NCBI GenBank assembly: GCA_025531455.1
Contig: JAMYHL010000031.1
Span: forward strand, 399,616-463,615
Reading direction: 5' to 3'
DNA from: Apiotrichum sp. Y4204
Taxonomy: Eukaryota; Basidiomycota; Tremellomycetes; Trichosporonales; Trichosporonaceae
Length of the DNA: 64,000 bases
How positions within the stretch are numbered: position 1 is the stretch's first letter; every line of letters begins with the position of its first letter. Below the pieces are notes generated by a model, which saw nothing but the letters and a program-made list of their open reading frames with translations, did no database searches and had not been told where the DNA came from. A program made the translations under genes and the position numbers. Below are positions 23,501 to 35,532 of this stretch, one piece after another.

Positions 23501-24269
23501 GCACCTGCTGCTGGTGCTGGACAAGAACGTGCAAGGCATCCCGTGGGAGTCGCTCCCGATCCTCCTTGGGCGCGCCGTGAGCCGCATCCCGTCCCTCTCT
23601 TTCCTCCTCGACCAGGTCGCGCTCGGCAACCACCTCGGGATCAAGCCTGACGGGCGGAACATTGACGCGAGCAAGACGGCGTACTTTATGAACCCCGGCG
23701 GCGACCTCACCGGCACCGAGGGGCGCTTCCGTGAGCGCCTGACGGGCCTACACGCCCGTGGGTGGACGGGCATCAGCGGGACAAAGCCGACCGAGATCCA
23801 GATGCAGGATGCGCTGCGGGACCGCGAGCTGGTCATGTGAGTGCATGTGCACTGCACGAGTAGATAGAGCACCGCTGACTTTAGGTACTTTGGCCACGGG
23901 GGCGGCGAGGAGTATATCCGCGGGTACAAGGTGCGCGCATTGCCGCGGTGCGCAGTGACAATGCTGTGGGGATGTTCGTCGGGCAAGCTGCGCGACCACG
24001 GCAACTTTGACCGCACGGGCACGCCGTACGACTATGCGCTTGCCGGCGCGCCGTGTCTCGTCGCCAACCTGTGGGACGTGACGGACAAGGACATAGACCT
24101 CGTGACTGCCGAGGTGATGGACCTTCTTGGGCTGGGCGGGGAACGGCACGACGGAGGGCGCGGCATGTCCATTGTCCAGGCTGTCGCGAATAGCCGGCAT
24201 GTGGCCAAGCTGCAGTACCTCACTGGCGCGGCGACCGTCGTGTACGGTGTCCCCGTGTGGATCCGGTAG
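17555..24269 (+). CDS. ESP1: Separase (cohesin-cleaving caspase-like protease)
   Basis: Eleven exons, 17555-18196, 18237-18503, 18538-19923, 19961-20334, 20373-20788, 20828-20884, 20917-21021, 21064-21401, 21437-22222, 22266-23836 and 23885-24269, give about 2108 residues, the size of fungal separases. The enzyme cuts the cohesin kleisin at anaphase onset and is held inactive by securin. The C-terminus has the clan CD dyad: His about 1985 in MYFGHGGGEEYI and Cys about 2011 in LWGCSSG, followed by YALAGAPCLVANLWDVTDKD. The long N-terminal part is helical-repeat-like. Basic Ser/Thr/Pro/Ala tracts occur at about 5-130 and again about 980-1030 (TRTKTRTAVATRTPTTRATK). Exon 2 could start at 18246 instead of 18237, three residues shorter. 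The 32-nt intron at 20885-20916 is unusually short. The stop lies 59 bp from the end of the biotin gene on the other strand. Confidence 0.95.
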
Positions 24270-24328
24270 ATGTAGCATTGATGCATTGTACTTTTGTCAA
24301 GAAGAAGTGTGGCCTTACAGCTCTCTAT

Positions 24329-27300
24329 CTACTTGCCGACCTCGGCGAGAATCACCTCCTCCATGGCCCGCACGGTCTCCTCGGGCGTCCAGAGCGAGGT
24401 CATGACGTACACGACGTTGCCGAGCGGGCGCGAGTGGATCCGGAACGCGCCCCCCGGCGCCGCGACGGGGTGTCCGCGCAAGCGGTCGAGCACGCCCTGC
24501 GCCGTGTGTGATGCGTAGTCTGGAGTCAGGACAAACGAGAAGTTATAATATCCAAGTTACGTACCCGCCGTCTCGTCCTTGAGTTCGATGGCGAGCACGC
24601 TCCCCATGGCCATTGCGCCGGCGACATTATCGAGCTTGGAGAGGTCGTCTACGAACGCGCGGCGCCAGAAGCTCCAGCGCTGCGCGCCGCTCGCCTCCCA
24701 ATCCTCCTTCGGGGCGTCCCACTCGCCTCGGGTCTCCGCGTCCGTGATCATCCGCAACGCTTGCAGGGCTACCGCACAGCCGACGGGGTTGGCCGTGTAA
24801 CTGTGTCCGTGGAGGAGTGCGTCGACTTTACGGTCTGAGAGGAACGCGTCAAATATGCTCCTGGACGCAAGCGTCGCTGATAGCGGGAGGAGACCGCCAG
24901 TGAGGATCTTGGCGTACACGCTCACATCGGGCGTGGTGTGGAGAACTTCCGCGGCGGAATGGTATCCGAAGCGGTGGAGGCCCGAGAAGACCTCGTCATA
25001 AATAATCGGCAGGCCGCGCCATTCCGCCGCGTCCCGGGGGGATCGGAGCGCCGCGTCGTACCCGTCTCGGTTGGGGGTTCCGGAGAAAATGTCCTCGGAA
25101 GCGCGTACGACTTCGGCAAGGACGTGCTGGAAGAGCGGGTCGACAAAGACCATGCCGCCGGCGCCGAGGCAGGTCGGCTCGAGGACGACGGCGCCGAATT
25201 TCCGCCCCGAGGCAGTGAGGCGCGAGAGCGTGCCCCGGATATGGGCGCGGTAGTACCCCGCCATGGCCGAGGTCTTGCGCGTCTCGAGATCGTAAATGTC
25301 CTTTAGCGAGTCGAAGGGGAGCTCCCACCCCGTCGGCGTGGAGGATTTCCCGTGGATGTCGGTTTCCTCGGGGAGGAGACTCCACTGGTCGGGGCCTGTC
25401 GAGGAGACGGTCGCCACCCCGTCGCGGACCTGCACGACCGGCGGGGAGAACCAGTGCCCGCGCCCCTTGTACCAGTCGACAGCGGTGTTGAATGTCGACG
25501 CCGGAGTCGCGTCCATTGCGCCAATCTGGAGTTAGAGGTATTCAGCTTTTAAGCTTGGGTACGAGTTCTGCACCCACCGTGTCGCCATGGTATCCACCTC
25601 GGAGGCCGATCACGCCGACATCGCCACCAATCTCGCCCTCCCAGCCGTATCGCCGCCCGGCGGCGCGGAGCGCCATCTTGAGCGCGACCTCGATCCCCGT
25701 GCTCCCGTTATCCGAGTAGAACACCCGCGACGCCCACCCCTTACCGACAGTCGCGAGCAGCTCCTCGGCGAGCTTGAGTGCCGGCGCGTGCGTCCCGCTC
25801 GGGAAGAGCACGTGGCCGTACCGCCCTGCCGCCTCGGCCGCTGCCAGCGTCAAGGGCTCGCACGCGTGGCCGTGCGACTGGGTAAACCAGCTTGCCGCGC
25901 CGTCAAAGTAGGGCGAGAGGAGCGACTCGGATTCAGCAGTGGTTTCAATGGTCTCGGTCTCTGCCTCTGCCGGCTTGGCCACCTCGGCCTCTGGCTTTGC
26001 CTCAGGCTTCGCATAGTACGCGTCAAAGTGGTCCCCGTGGGCCGAGTCAATGACCATGACCTGCTCGGGTTTGTTGATCTTCCATCAGCGTTGCCAGACT
26101 TTGCATTTTGGCACTCACGAGAGCGTGCTGCGTGAACGGCCACCAGACCGAGTCGAGCGTGCGGCGGGGCATGCTCTCAATCTCCTCGATACGGCGCTTG
26201 TGCTTGTCCGCAAGGTGTTCCGCGACAGCTGCGCCCTCCTCCTTCTCCACGGCGGCATACCACTCCCCGAGCCGGCCAGCATCCTCCTCGACGCTCCCCT
26301 CCTTGTTCGGGGGCGCGCGAATATCAAAGAACCCTACACCCCGCTCGGCAAAGTATCCCTGCAAAAAATCGTCGTTCCGGTAGTACGCGTCGTGCAGGCA
26401 CAGCACGGCGCTGATGTCGTACCCGCGCAGCAGGAGGGACTCGTAGCTTGCCAGCGTGGTGGAGATGCCGCCGAGGTGCGGGGACGCGACGAGGATACCG
26501 GGGAGGCGGAGGGGGCGGAGGAAGGTCGATTGCGTGTGCGGCGGGTGCAGTGCGGGAGAGTGGACGCCTGGAGTTAGATTCTGAGAAGGTCGGAGATGGG
26601 CTCTGGACTCTTCTGTCTTGAGGTCTCCGTTTCTCAGATCATCTCCGAGCTCTCAGTCCAACTCACCACCAGCCGTCTCGACAAACAGCTCGCCCTCCTT
26701 GCCCGCGAGCTCTCGCGCGACTTCTCCAGCGTACGTCTCAACGCCGCGCACGAGCTGCGAATTATCCTTTGGAAACGGCTGCCGTCAGAGATATCAGTAG
26801 ACATGCACGCACGAGATCAGGCGCAAGTTTGGCCGCGAGGTGCGGCGACATCGGCTCGCGGTAGCTGTATAGGTTGTGTGTGGAGATGAAGGGCGAGTAC
26901 GGCTTGGTGTGTCGCTCGACGAACCTGCAAGTCAGAATAGCTCGTGACTCAACTCTCGACTTTCAACCATTAACTCACCCCACATCGCTCTCGGCGTCGG
27001 GGCCGGTGCTCACGGGCTTGAGGTAGAACACGCGTTTCCCGTCTGCGCCGGCGCGCGCGAGGCGCGCCGCCGAGGAGCGGAGCAGCGCCGTCGTGAGGAG
27101 TGTCTTGCCGACCTGCGGTAAGTTTCTGAGTTTCTTTGGCCTTTTCGTCGCTCACATCAGTGTTGGCTGCTGTCAGCGGTGGTTGTACACGGTTCTAACG
27201 GTTACTCACCGCCAAAGACCTGGTGCACGCGCAGGTTTGGGAAGAGGAGCGGCATGGCGTCCGGAATGGGAGAGACAAGTGGCGAAGAGAAAGGCAGCTG

Positions 27301-27435
27301 CTCGGCCTTGATATTTAGTCTGCACTCCCTATGGGATATCTGGTTATCTTCGGCTGAACGCTTGCTGCTTGCGAGAATGGCGAGCTGCGCGAGGCGCCAG
27401 GCGCTTTTTGCGAGGCTGCGAGGCGACGAATTCAT
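24329..27435 (-). CDS. Bifunctional dethiobiotin synthetase / DAPA aminotransferase
   Basis: Nine exons: 27435-27210, 27166-27156, 27112-26979, 26924-26813, 26778-26667, 26567-26119, 26060-25578, 25525-24565 and 24519-24329, giving 892 residues (832 if the start is the ATG at 27255). The N-terminal half is BioD-like: P-loop GANTDVGKT, then FYLKPVSTGP, and ETAGGVHSP. The C-terminal half is a BioA-like class III aminotransferase: DSVWWPFTQH, FYSDNGSTG, GLRGGYHGDT, IIYDEVFSG (about 682-690), PLP lysine in YAKILTGG (about 715), HGHSYTANPVGC, and C-terminal IHSRPLGNVVYVMTSLW. It converts KAPA to DAPA and then to dethiobiotin, the two steps before biotin synthase. Fused enzymes of this order are known in fungi and plants. 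Exon 2 is only 11 nt and encodes ANTD of the P-loop. The first 27 residues from 27435 resemble a mitochondrial presequence; which start is used is unsettled. Confidence 0.92.
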
Positions 27436-28336
27436 GTAACCGAGACAGTGACGCAGCCTGAACATGCCTGACATGCCTGACACCGACACGGGCAGCCAAC
27501 AGCATTCCGCAAATCCACAATTCCCCAGTCTTCGGCGTCGGAGTTCCGAGCCCGAAGAGAAGCGATGGACAGTGGACGCGACGGTTACTGCCCCCAGTTG
27601 ACGCAACCGGATCTTGGGGGTGCGGGGTGCCCAGATAACAGCATGTTATGTAACATTAGTGTTATACTTAATGACGTGTAGTAAATTCAGCCTGACACAA
27701 AATCGAGACTGGGGGTGTGTGCGGCAGTGCCTGTTCCTGAGGGAGAGAGAGTCTGGCCGATTGTCTGGAAAAGGGGGATTGTTTTGGATGGGCGCCAGTC
27801 GATCCAGTCGATCCTTTTTTGGTGTGAGAAATACAAGGAAGGAGGGAAGGAAGGAGAAGGGAGGAAGAGGGAAGAGAGAGACAGAGAGAGAGAGAGTGCA
27901 TATAGGCAGTGCTCAGAGTGTTGCATGCATTGTGTCGTATCCTCGCACTGCACCTAGTGACTGCACCACAGCATGCGTTGCATGCGTTGCAGTTGCACCA
28001 CAGCATGGCGCACCATGTGCTGTTCACTGTGGGCACCGGGTTGAACTCTGTATAGCTCTGTAGCCAATAATCTAAACATGCCGGAACGTGTGGCGTGCTG
28101 TGCGCACAGGTGGTGCTGTATGATGCTGTAATCTAAACAAGCGGGCCGCAGAGAGAGAAGGGAAGGCGGAGTTACAGGTTTTGCGGAGAAGTGGTGCACT
28201 GCAAGTGCGCGTTCCAAGGCGATGCCTGCACTGTTCCGAGGAAGAAGGGGGACTGGCTGGACAGCGTACAGCATCGATCTGTGGAAGCGCTCTTTCTCGC
28301 GTCGTGTCATTGCAGTACTGCCGTGGGATCCATGTA

Positions 28337-28376
<40 letters not shown>

Positions 28377-29151
28377 CGTGCCTTGCCTTCCCTGGCGCCC
28401 GGTAGTTCTCCGCCGTTTTTCTTCCCTGTCTCCTGTGATCCTGTGTGCCTCTTCCCCCTCCACGCGCCTGGGCTGGCTGGCTGCCTGGCTGTCGCTCTGT
28501 CGCTCTGCGCCTGGCTCTTGTGTATCATCATCATCACCCATCGTCATTGTCTTCCTTTCCCTCCTTCCTCCGCAGTTCACTGCAATCCGCATCGCCTTGC
28601 TCCTCCTCTCCTCTCCATCTCTACTAAGTACTTACTCTCTCCATCCATCCACATCTCGTGCTTTTCCATACCACATTCCTCTGGCTGCTCATCATCATCA
28701 ATATCAGCATTACCACCACCATCATCACTCTTATCATCACGATCACCGTCATCAGCACTACTATTGCTACTATCACGCACAACATTAAACACCACCATCT
28801 CAACCCCATCGCATTTCCTGGCTAGCGTCGCGTAGGCGTAACTATACAACGAGTCCACCGCCTGCCCAACCGCTCCGCGTCGTCTTCCCTCTCCCTGCTG
28901 CAGCATTATACACAACAGCCGCAGTCTCGAGTAACAAGGACATCACAACAAATCTCTCATCCCCCCACCCCTTACCCCAACTTGGAGCGCCTCTTCTTGT
29001 TGCCCCCTGCCCGTCGCGCCACCGAGCAATTCACGCGTCGCGCTTCACATCCACTCCCACATCCACATTTCTTCTCTCCGCTTGTCTCCACATTCACCCG
29101 CCCTACGAATCCCCACCTTTTCCCGCCTCGCAGTCCGCGTCGTGGTCAAGA
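27436..29151. other. Intergenic region between the biotin gene and the F-BAR gene
   Basis: Both flanking genes start here, so this 1.7 kb holds two promoters and leaders. It includes a (GA)n run near 28340, TCA/CAT-rich microsatellite sequence around 28690-28770, and a C/T-rich leader from about 28940 to the ATG at 29152. No coding signal is visible. Confidence 0.45.
28340..28378. repeat. (GA)n microsatellite
   Basis: About 15 AG units, then CG-interrupted GA units. GAGA tracts in fungal promoters are often nucleosome-depleted; here it lies about 775 bp upstream of the F-BAR gene. Confidence 0.85.
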
Positions 29152-32100
29152 ATGGCCGAAGCAGCAGGCGTATCGGAATTCTCCCCGTCCGACTACCACG
29201 CCACCGCCGGGCCGTACGAGCACGCTAATCCCAACGGCGAGGAGAGCCAGGAGATAAAGTATGACCCTGCGCTCGACTTTTGCAATGCCTTCTGGGGGCA
29301 GGGCAACCGCGGCTACGAGACGGTCACAACCCGTCTCGCCGGCGCCGCAGTCACCATCAACGAGCTCAAGCACTTCTGGAAGGAACGGTAAGTGAAGACC
29401 TTCCGGGTCTGGGGTGGCCCCAGCGCGGCTCGGACTCTGCTCACTCTGCAGCGCCGCCATCGAGGAGGATTATGCGCGGCGCTTGGCCAGGCTTGCAAAC
29501 ATGTCGCTCGGCAGGGAGGAGGTCGGTGAACTGAAGGAGGCATTGCAGGCGATCCAGGTCGAAACTGCGGCTCAGGCATCCTACCACCTCCAGCTCGGTG
29601 CCGATATCCAGTCGACCATTGAGCAGCCCACCGGCGAGTTTGCCAACCGCCTCGCCACCCTCAAGAAGGGTCTCCAGGCCAGCGTCGACAAGTCGTTTGT
29701 GAAAAAGACGCTCCAGGAGGGTCACATCCAGAAGGTGAATCGCATATTTGCGGGAACACGAGAAATGTCTCCGAACGCTAACGCCGCAGAGTCGGGACCG
29801 GTACAAAAACAACTGCCTCAAGCTTAACGAGTACACCGCCGAGGCCCGGCTCCACCAGGGCAACGGTGTGGAAAAGTACCAGAACAAGATTGAAAAAGTC
29901 CGTGTCAACATGAAGAACGACGAGGCCGACCTCCGCGGCTTCCTCGATACGTACGAGTCGACAAACCAAAAGTGGGAGAACGAGTGGCGGACGTTCCTCG
30001 ACGTGAGTGAGCTGATGGGTCCTGTTTCATGACGACCCGTCCGTGACCCCCGCTGACAACAGCACGCGCAGGACATTGAGGAGGACCGCCTGGTCCTCAC
30101 CAAGGACCTTGTCTGGTCGTACGCCAACGCCGTTTCACAGGTCTGTGTCGAGGATGACCAGTCGTGCGAGCGTATCCGCGAAAAGCTCGAGACCTTTGAG
30201 CCTGCCAACGACATGGCCAACTTTGCGCGCAACTGGGGCACTGGCAACAGCATTCCCGACTCGCCCGCGTTTGTCAACTATGCCGCCGGTGAGGACGACA
30301 GCACACACCCGGCCACCTTCCACCCTGCAAACTTCCGTCGCCTGTCGAACAAGCCGCCCATGGTCGCCCCGACGCGGCACATTGTCACCCAGGCTGAGGT
30401 GGATGGCATGGCTGCTGAGCAGCCGGCAGCGATCCCGCCGCCGCCCCCACCGCACGACGAGCCTGCCCCTCCTCCCGCAGCAAAATCACCTTCCCCGCCT
30501 CCCCCTGCTCCCAAGGAGCCGTTGGCGGATGATGTGCAGCGCCTCACACTCCGCGATGAGCCGTCGGACGTACCCACGAGCGCCGCGTCATCCAAGCCAC
30601 CCTTTGGCGGCATTGCGCTTCCCGGACTGGGAGAGAACTTTGCAACCACCCTTGGCGACATGGCCCCGCCAGGCGGCCAGGCATCCGGTCCTGCCCAGGG
30701 CCCGCCCAGCCCCAGTGCGCGTGACGTCGCCGACGAGATGGACCCGGTTGCCCGTGCCCTCGCCAACCTCCGTCGCGACCCTCCCGGACCTGACAGTGTC
30801 CGCCGCCAGCAGTCGGTGCGCCAGGCGGACTCGCTCTACTCTGCCAGTGGCTCCATCCGGAGCAACAACAATGCGCCTATCGGGAGCTCCAGCGTGGCGC
30901 GTGCTCCCTCGCCGTCGCCCAGCAACAATCGCGCTTCGGGAACGAGCTACCAGGGTTCTGGCCACCAGACGCGCGCCTCAGGTGACTCTTCCCTCGTGCC
31001 TCCTGCGCCGGGCCACACGGCAGCCGCACTCGCAAGGTCGATGCAAGACTTTGAGCGCCGCGGCAGCACGAACCGCAATAGCGTAAACTACTCGGCTATC
31101 GCAGACTCGGTCGTCGGCTCGCGTCCAACATCTCCTGCGGGCAGCACTGGCCCCCGCGCCCCTTCGCCAGCGATGATGCAGCCCCCTTCGCAGGGTAGCG
31201 GCCACATTGCCGACACGGTGGTTCCCCAATACGGGCAGGCCTTCCCTGGCGAGCGCGCCCGCTCACGCCCGTCGTCGGTGTACTCTAACCGTTCGCGTGC
31301 CAACTCTATCAACGAAAAGACTCAGGCGCCCGTGAGTCCCCGCCAAGGCTATGTGGGTGTCGGCGCTGGAGGTAGTGCGCGCAGCCCGTCCCCCGCCCCT
31401 CCCACCGCGGCATCCTCCTCCAATCCCTCAGGTGCTCCAGTTCCGCAGAACATTGGTATCAGCCTCGACCAGCACGGTGGTGTTGCCCACGACTCGATGG
31501 CGGAGGCGTACCGCCGGCAGTACCAGCAGGAGCAGCAGCGCCAGCAGACGACCCCTGCGCCCGCAGCTGTACCCCAGCAGCAGCCCGCAGCGTTCCCGGA
31601 CCCTCGCATGTCTGACCCCCGCGTGTCGTCGCCGTACCAGCAGCATCCCCAGCCCACGCAGTCACCCCCGACACAATACGCCAGCGGCTACCCGCAGCAG
31701 CAACAGCAGCAGGCATTCCCCGGACACCCGTCGAGTTATGATGCGCAGTCTCGCCAGCGCTCATACGACACGCAGCGCCAGCAGTCGTATGACACGAGCT
31801 CGCGCCACCCTTCGATCGACTCGCAGGCAGGCCGTCACTCGTACGATTCGCGCTATCAGCCGCACGAGGCGCCGCTGCCTGAGCAGACCCCATACCAGCC
31901 TCCCCAACAGCAGCAGCCGCAGCACCCTGGCTACCCGCAGCAGCAGTCTGGACAGTATGGAGCGTATGGACAGCAAGGAGCTCCTGGTTATGGTCCCAAC
32001 TACCAACAGCACCAGCCCCAGCAGAGCGCTGCACAACTGCAACAGCAGCAGTACTACAACCAAAATGGCAACGGTTTCCGGCGCGAATCGGAGCCCCAGT

Positions 32101-32487
32101 CGCATCACAGCCACAATGACCCATACCGGTCTACTTCTCCTGCCGCTTTCGCTGCCCCCACGCAGCACCGGACACCGTCGCCACACCCTACAATGTCGAA
32201 TGCTCAGCCCGAGGCAGCGGGTCCGACCGACTGGGCGCCGGGTGGCGCGCCGGTGCTTTTCTACGTCAAGGCGCTGTACGACTACGAGGCGCAGAGCCCG
32301 GCAGAGTTCGACTTCCAGGCCGGCGACATTATCGCTGTAACCGCCACGCCCGAGGACGGCTGGTGGTCGGGCGAGTTGCTCGACGAGGCGCGCCGTTCCC
32401 CGGGACGCGTCGACTTCCCGTCCAACTTGTGAGTACTAGTGCCGAGCACTCTACAATATACTAACACGCAGTGTCACTCTGTTCTAG
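29152..32487 (+). CDS. F-BAR and SH3 protein of the Cdc15/Imp2/Hof1 type (cytokinetic ring scaffold)
   Basis: Five exons, 29152-29387, 29452-29734, 29790-30002, 30063-32428 and 32472-32487, give 1037 residues. The F-BAR domain spans about 40-300: FCNAFWGQGNRGYETVTTRL, ELKHFWKERAAIEEDYARRL, then a long charged helix. The middle (about 330-970) is Pro/Ser/Gln-rich low complexity with poly-Pro and Gln runs. A C-terminal SH3 domain (about 977-1035) has ALYDYEA, DGWWSGEL and ends in FPSNFVTLF; its last five residues come from the 16-nt final exon. This order is that of Cdc15, Imp2 and Hof1, membrane-bending scaffolds of the contractile ring; a related endocytic F-BAR protein is the main alternative. 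For exon 4, acceptor 30063 is preferred because it follows a CTGACAACAG branch site; 30072 would also stay in frame. Confidence 0.88.
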
Positions 32488-33262
32488 GCTGGCCGTGAGG
32501 AGAGGACAGGAGAGCGCGATGTCGATCGAGGTTAATGTCTAGTTGAGAGGGTATGCATTATGGATCCACTAGGTCTGATCTGTTGGCACTGACGGGGTGG
32601 GATGTTTGGATCCCGACGTGGTCGGGCGATCAACATTGATAAGGTGACATATCTTATCGAATGTTCCGCGTATGTTTCAGTCCGTGTGTGCTGTGTAAAA
32701 TGCTTGCTAACTACAATTCACCAAGCACAGCGACTGTCCGTCCCTCCGGCGCGGGCCATGTGTGCAGCGCTCGGCGCAAGGCGGGGCAAGAATCGGCACC
32801 GAAAGAATAATTACGAATCGCATCTGCCTTCATCAATCAATCAATCTTTCATCACTGTCCGCACACCCCTGCCTCGTGCCATCAGTGTCACCAGTTGGGT
32901 ATGCCCTGCTTCCTGCCATCAGTGCCATCACTCCCATCAGTGCCATCAGCAAAAGTTGGGTGCGAGGCGAGTGCGTGCTTCTCGCCATCAGTCCGAGAGT
33001 TGGGTGCGAGCAAACTGAAACATCGGATATGGATGCGAGAGCGGGGATGGGCGATTGGGAGCGAGGATGTGAGAGTGAGAGGAGTGTGAAGGCGGGTGCG
33101 AGAAATGTCCACCGCCGAGGTAAACGACATGGACCACCGACTCCGAGCCCGACGTATATCAACCTCGGGGCCATCCATGGATCCATGCTCATCTCTCCCC
33201 AATTCTCCCCCCGATCCCTACCTAATCCCTCTATCCTGACCCTCACCTCCAAGATCTCCACA
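32488..33262. other. Intergenic region with promoter of the Gln/Pro-rich gene
   Basis: No supported gene. The downstream frame remains open to 32762, but codon use changes and a TATA-like GTATATCAA lies at 33154-33162, 109 bp before the ATG at 33263, so that stretch is read as promoter. A short repeat of the CATCAGTGYCA type occurs around 32880-32960. Confidence 0.5.
33154..33162 (+). promoter_or_regulatory. TATA-like element of the Gln/Pro-rich gene
   Basis: GTATATCAA, about 109 bp before the ATG at 33263, the same spacing as for other TATA-bearing genes in this window. Confidence 0.45.
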
Positions 33263-34453
33263 ATGTCGGCACTCCCTCTGAGCGACATCGACTACGACTC
33301 TATGCTGGATGAAATCCTCCAGATGGCGAATGCGCCAGGGCACGCCCTCGCCCCCGGCGACTTTATGCTGCTCGATGTACCCCCGGTTGACTTGTCGACA
33401 TTGCCTACCCTCGATCAGGGTGCGGGCGACGTCGAGATGAGCGACAACACCACCTCTGACGCGGTCTTGCCAAACCCCAGCAACTTCATCAACTCCAACA
33501 ACTCCCACAACTCCAACAACTCAAATAACGCTCATCACCCGCAGACCTCCCAAGTCGGAGTCCACACCTCCATCCCCAACCACCCGCAGCCCTCCCAGGC
33601 CTCTGCCTCTCAGGCCTCTCAGCCCATCCCCAACCAAACCAACCAGCTCACCGACGAGCAGCGCGCAATCCACGGCGACGTCAGCCCCGAGCAGCTGTTA
33701 GCCGAAATGTCCCAGTGGCGCGCCGAGCAGGCCCAGCAGCCCCAGCAGCCCCAGCAGGACCAGCAGCCCCAGCAGCCCCAGCAGCCCCAGCAGGCCGAGC
33801 AGCCCCGCCAGGCGTCCAACTCCGGCCGCGGCCGTCGCCCAAAGACCAAGACAACGACAAAGACAAAGAAGAGGGTCAAGTCGCAGAATAAGTCGCAGTC
33901 CTCCGCGTCGCGCGTCAAAGTGGAACAGGCCCAGCCCGAAACCCGAAACCAAGTCGCTGTCGCGGGCGTCGTCGGTGTCGCTGGCCCCGCTGGCCCCGCT
34001 CCCCCCGCTCCCGCAAACACCTTTGGCAACACCAACTTCGGGAACGGACACGCGTTCACCGCGCCGGCCTTGCCGCCCGCCACCGCCGGTACTGGCTTCA
34101 CCGCGCCGCACATCGCTCCCGCCAACATGCCCTACACTGCACCCAACCCCGCAACCTACGCTGCACCCGCCCCCGCGGCCTACACGGCACCCGCCCCCGC
34201 GGCATACCCCGCGCCCAACCCCGTCGGGCCAGCTCCGAACGCCACATATCCCGTCCCCACAGCCCACATCGACCCCACTCTCGCCGCCGCCAATACCGCT
34301 AATGCCGGGTCCGACACTGACATCGAGCCCGACGAGGACCAGGAGCCGTTCGAAATCCCCTCCCTAGAATGTAAGTGACACAGAGTGATATCCCCGCTGG
34401 CGCTGACGCTGACGGCAGGGCGTGCCTGGTGGCGGGTAGAAAAGAAAGAGTGA
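33263..34453 (+). CDS. Gln/Pro/Asn-rich low-complexity protein, function unknown
   Basis: Exons 33263-34370 and 34419-34453 give 380 residues. The intron has a GTAAGT donor and a CTGACGGCAG end, and changes the C-terminus to WRAWWRVEKKE. I do not recognise a domain. The N-terminus is acidic and helix-like (SDIDYDSMLDEILQMA), resembling short activation motifs. It is followed by Asn/Ser/His runs (about 72-95), a Gln-Pro repeat of PQQ units (about 153-182), a basic Lys/Thr/Arg patch (about 190-225, RGRRPKTKTTTKTKKRVKSQ) and a Pro/Ala-rich part with TAPAPAAY-like repeats. The acidic start plus basic patch would suit a nuclear regulator, but this is inference. The ATG at 33263 was chosen over the open frame upstream because of the TATA element and C-rich leader. 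Confidence 0.7.
33728..33807 (+). repeat. CAGCCC-type repeat encoding Gln-Gln-Pro units
   Basis: Imperfect tandem units of CAGCAGCCC, with GAC and GAG interruptions, lie inside the low-complexity gene. Such tracts vary in length between strains in many fungi. Confidence 0.8.
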
Positions 34454-35459
34454 TCCGCGTCGTGTGTGTGTGTTTGTGTTTGTGTCTATGTGTTTTCGGC
34501 TGTGTTGTTTCTTCGTCGACGGGTGCCACACGACACTGCACGACCTCACTGTGAAACAACACAGGACAGCGCTCTGCCTTGCTTCCTGCAGTTTTGCGCA
34601 TTGCACTGCCCCCCTCCCTCCTGTCGCACATGAGAGTGCGCACTCCAATCCACGGCCCAGAAATGGGATAGATCGAGCCCCGACCCACACCCTATGATGA
34701 CCATAGTCGTTTCGTCCAGTTGCTCCAAATCCCTGTGTTATCCCCCTTATACGTACGACATGATCCATCTCCCCCATGCATATATGCTCTATTATGGTAC
34801 TTTCCCCAGTCGGCATTCCCAAGTGTACATGACGCAGGGCAATGCGTACAGTATGTTGTACTCGTGTTACTCGTGTTTGTTTGGTTCTGGATGTCTTAAA
34901 TTCGTCTGAAAATCTCGGCCCTCCCGCCTTCCACAACCGACAAGGTAGGTGCAAGGGTAAGTGTAATCCTCCGTGCGCTTGCTCCCATATCCATATCCGT
35001 ATCCGTTGTCTGGTCCCGGTATCAGCGCGTCCGAAAGCGGCAGAGACGACCCGGAAACGGCGCTCTCGGGACGCGGCACTCGGTCCCAATCGGGAGGAGA
35101 GACAGTCCGGGAACGCGGGAGACGAGGCACAGACACGCCCGGAGAAAACAGGAGCGGTAGCGGCAGGAGCGGCAGGAGTGGGTGGAGGGGGTGGAACAGT
35201 GGAACGGTGGGCAGCAGAATTAAAAAGTACAGAATAAAGGCTTCAAGGCTCTAGAATGCTAGATCAGGACAAGGGGGGGCCACATGGGCACTACTTATTA
35301 CAAGCACGGTCCGGTGTCATTTAAGATGTAACATTCTGCTTCTTTCGACCATGCATGCCGTCCATGCCGTCCAGAGATCCAGAGCCTTTGATACGAATGC
35401 TAGATGTGGGATACCGCGCCTGCCGTACTCGGACAATTTCCGCGCAGGGGCCAAAACTG

Positions 35460-35532
35460 ACCAAATGGCAAAGGTGGTCAAGATGGTCAAGAGGGTCAAA
35501 TGGCCAAATGGCAATGGCCAAATGGCAAGATG
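35460..35532. repeat. Imperfect short tandem repeats (CCAAATGGCAA and GGTCAAGAT units)
   Basis: Two interleaved repeat units are seen directly in the sequence. Nothing suggests a mobile element. Confidence 0.6.

Noticed and set aside
32762..33262. Upstream extension of the Gln/Pro-rich protein frame
   Set aside because: A TATA-like element at 33154 and a C/T-rich leader lie within it; the composition is not coding-like.
33728..33807. Regular spaced repeats considered as an array
   Set aside because: They are in-frame Gln-Gln-Pro codon repeats inside a coding region, not spacer-separated repeats.
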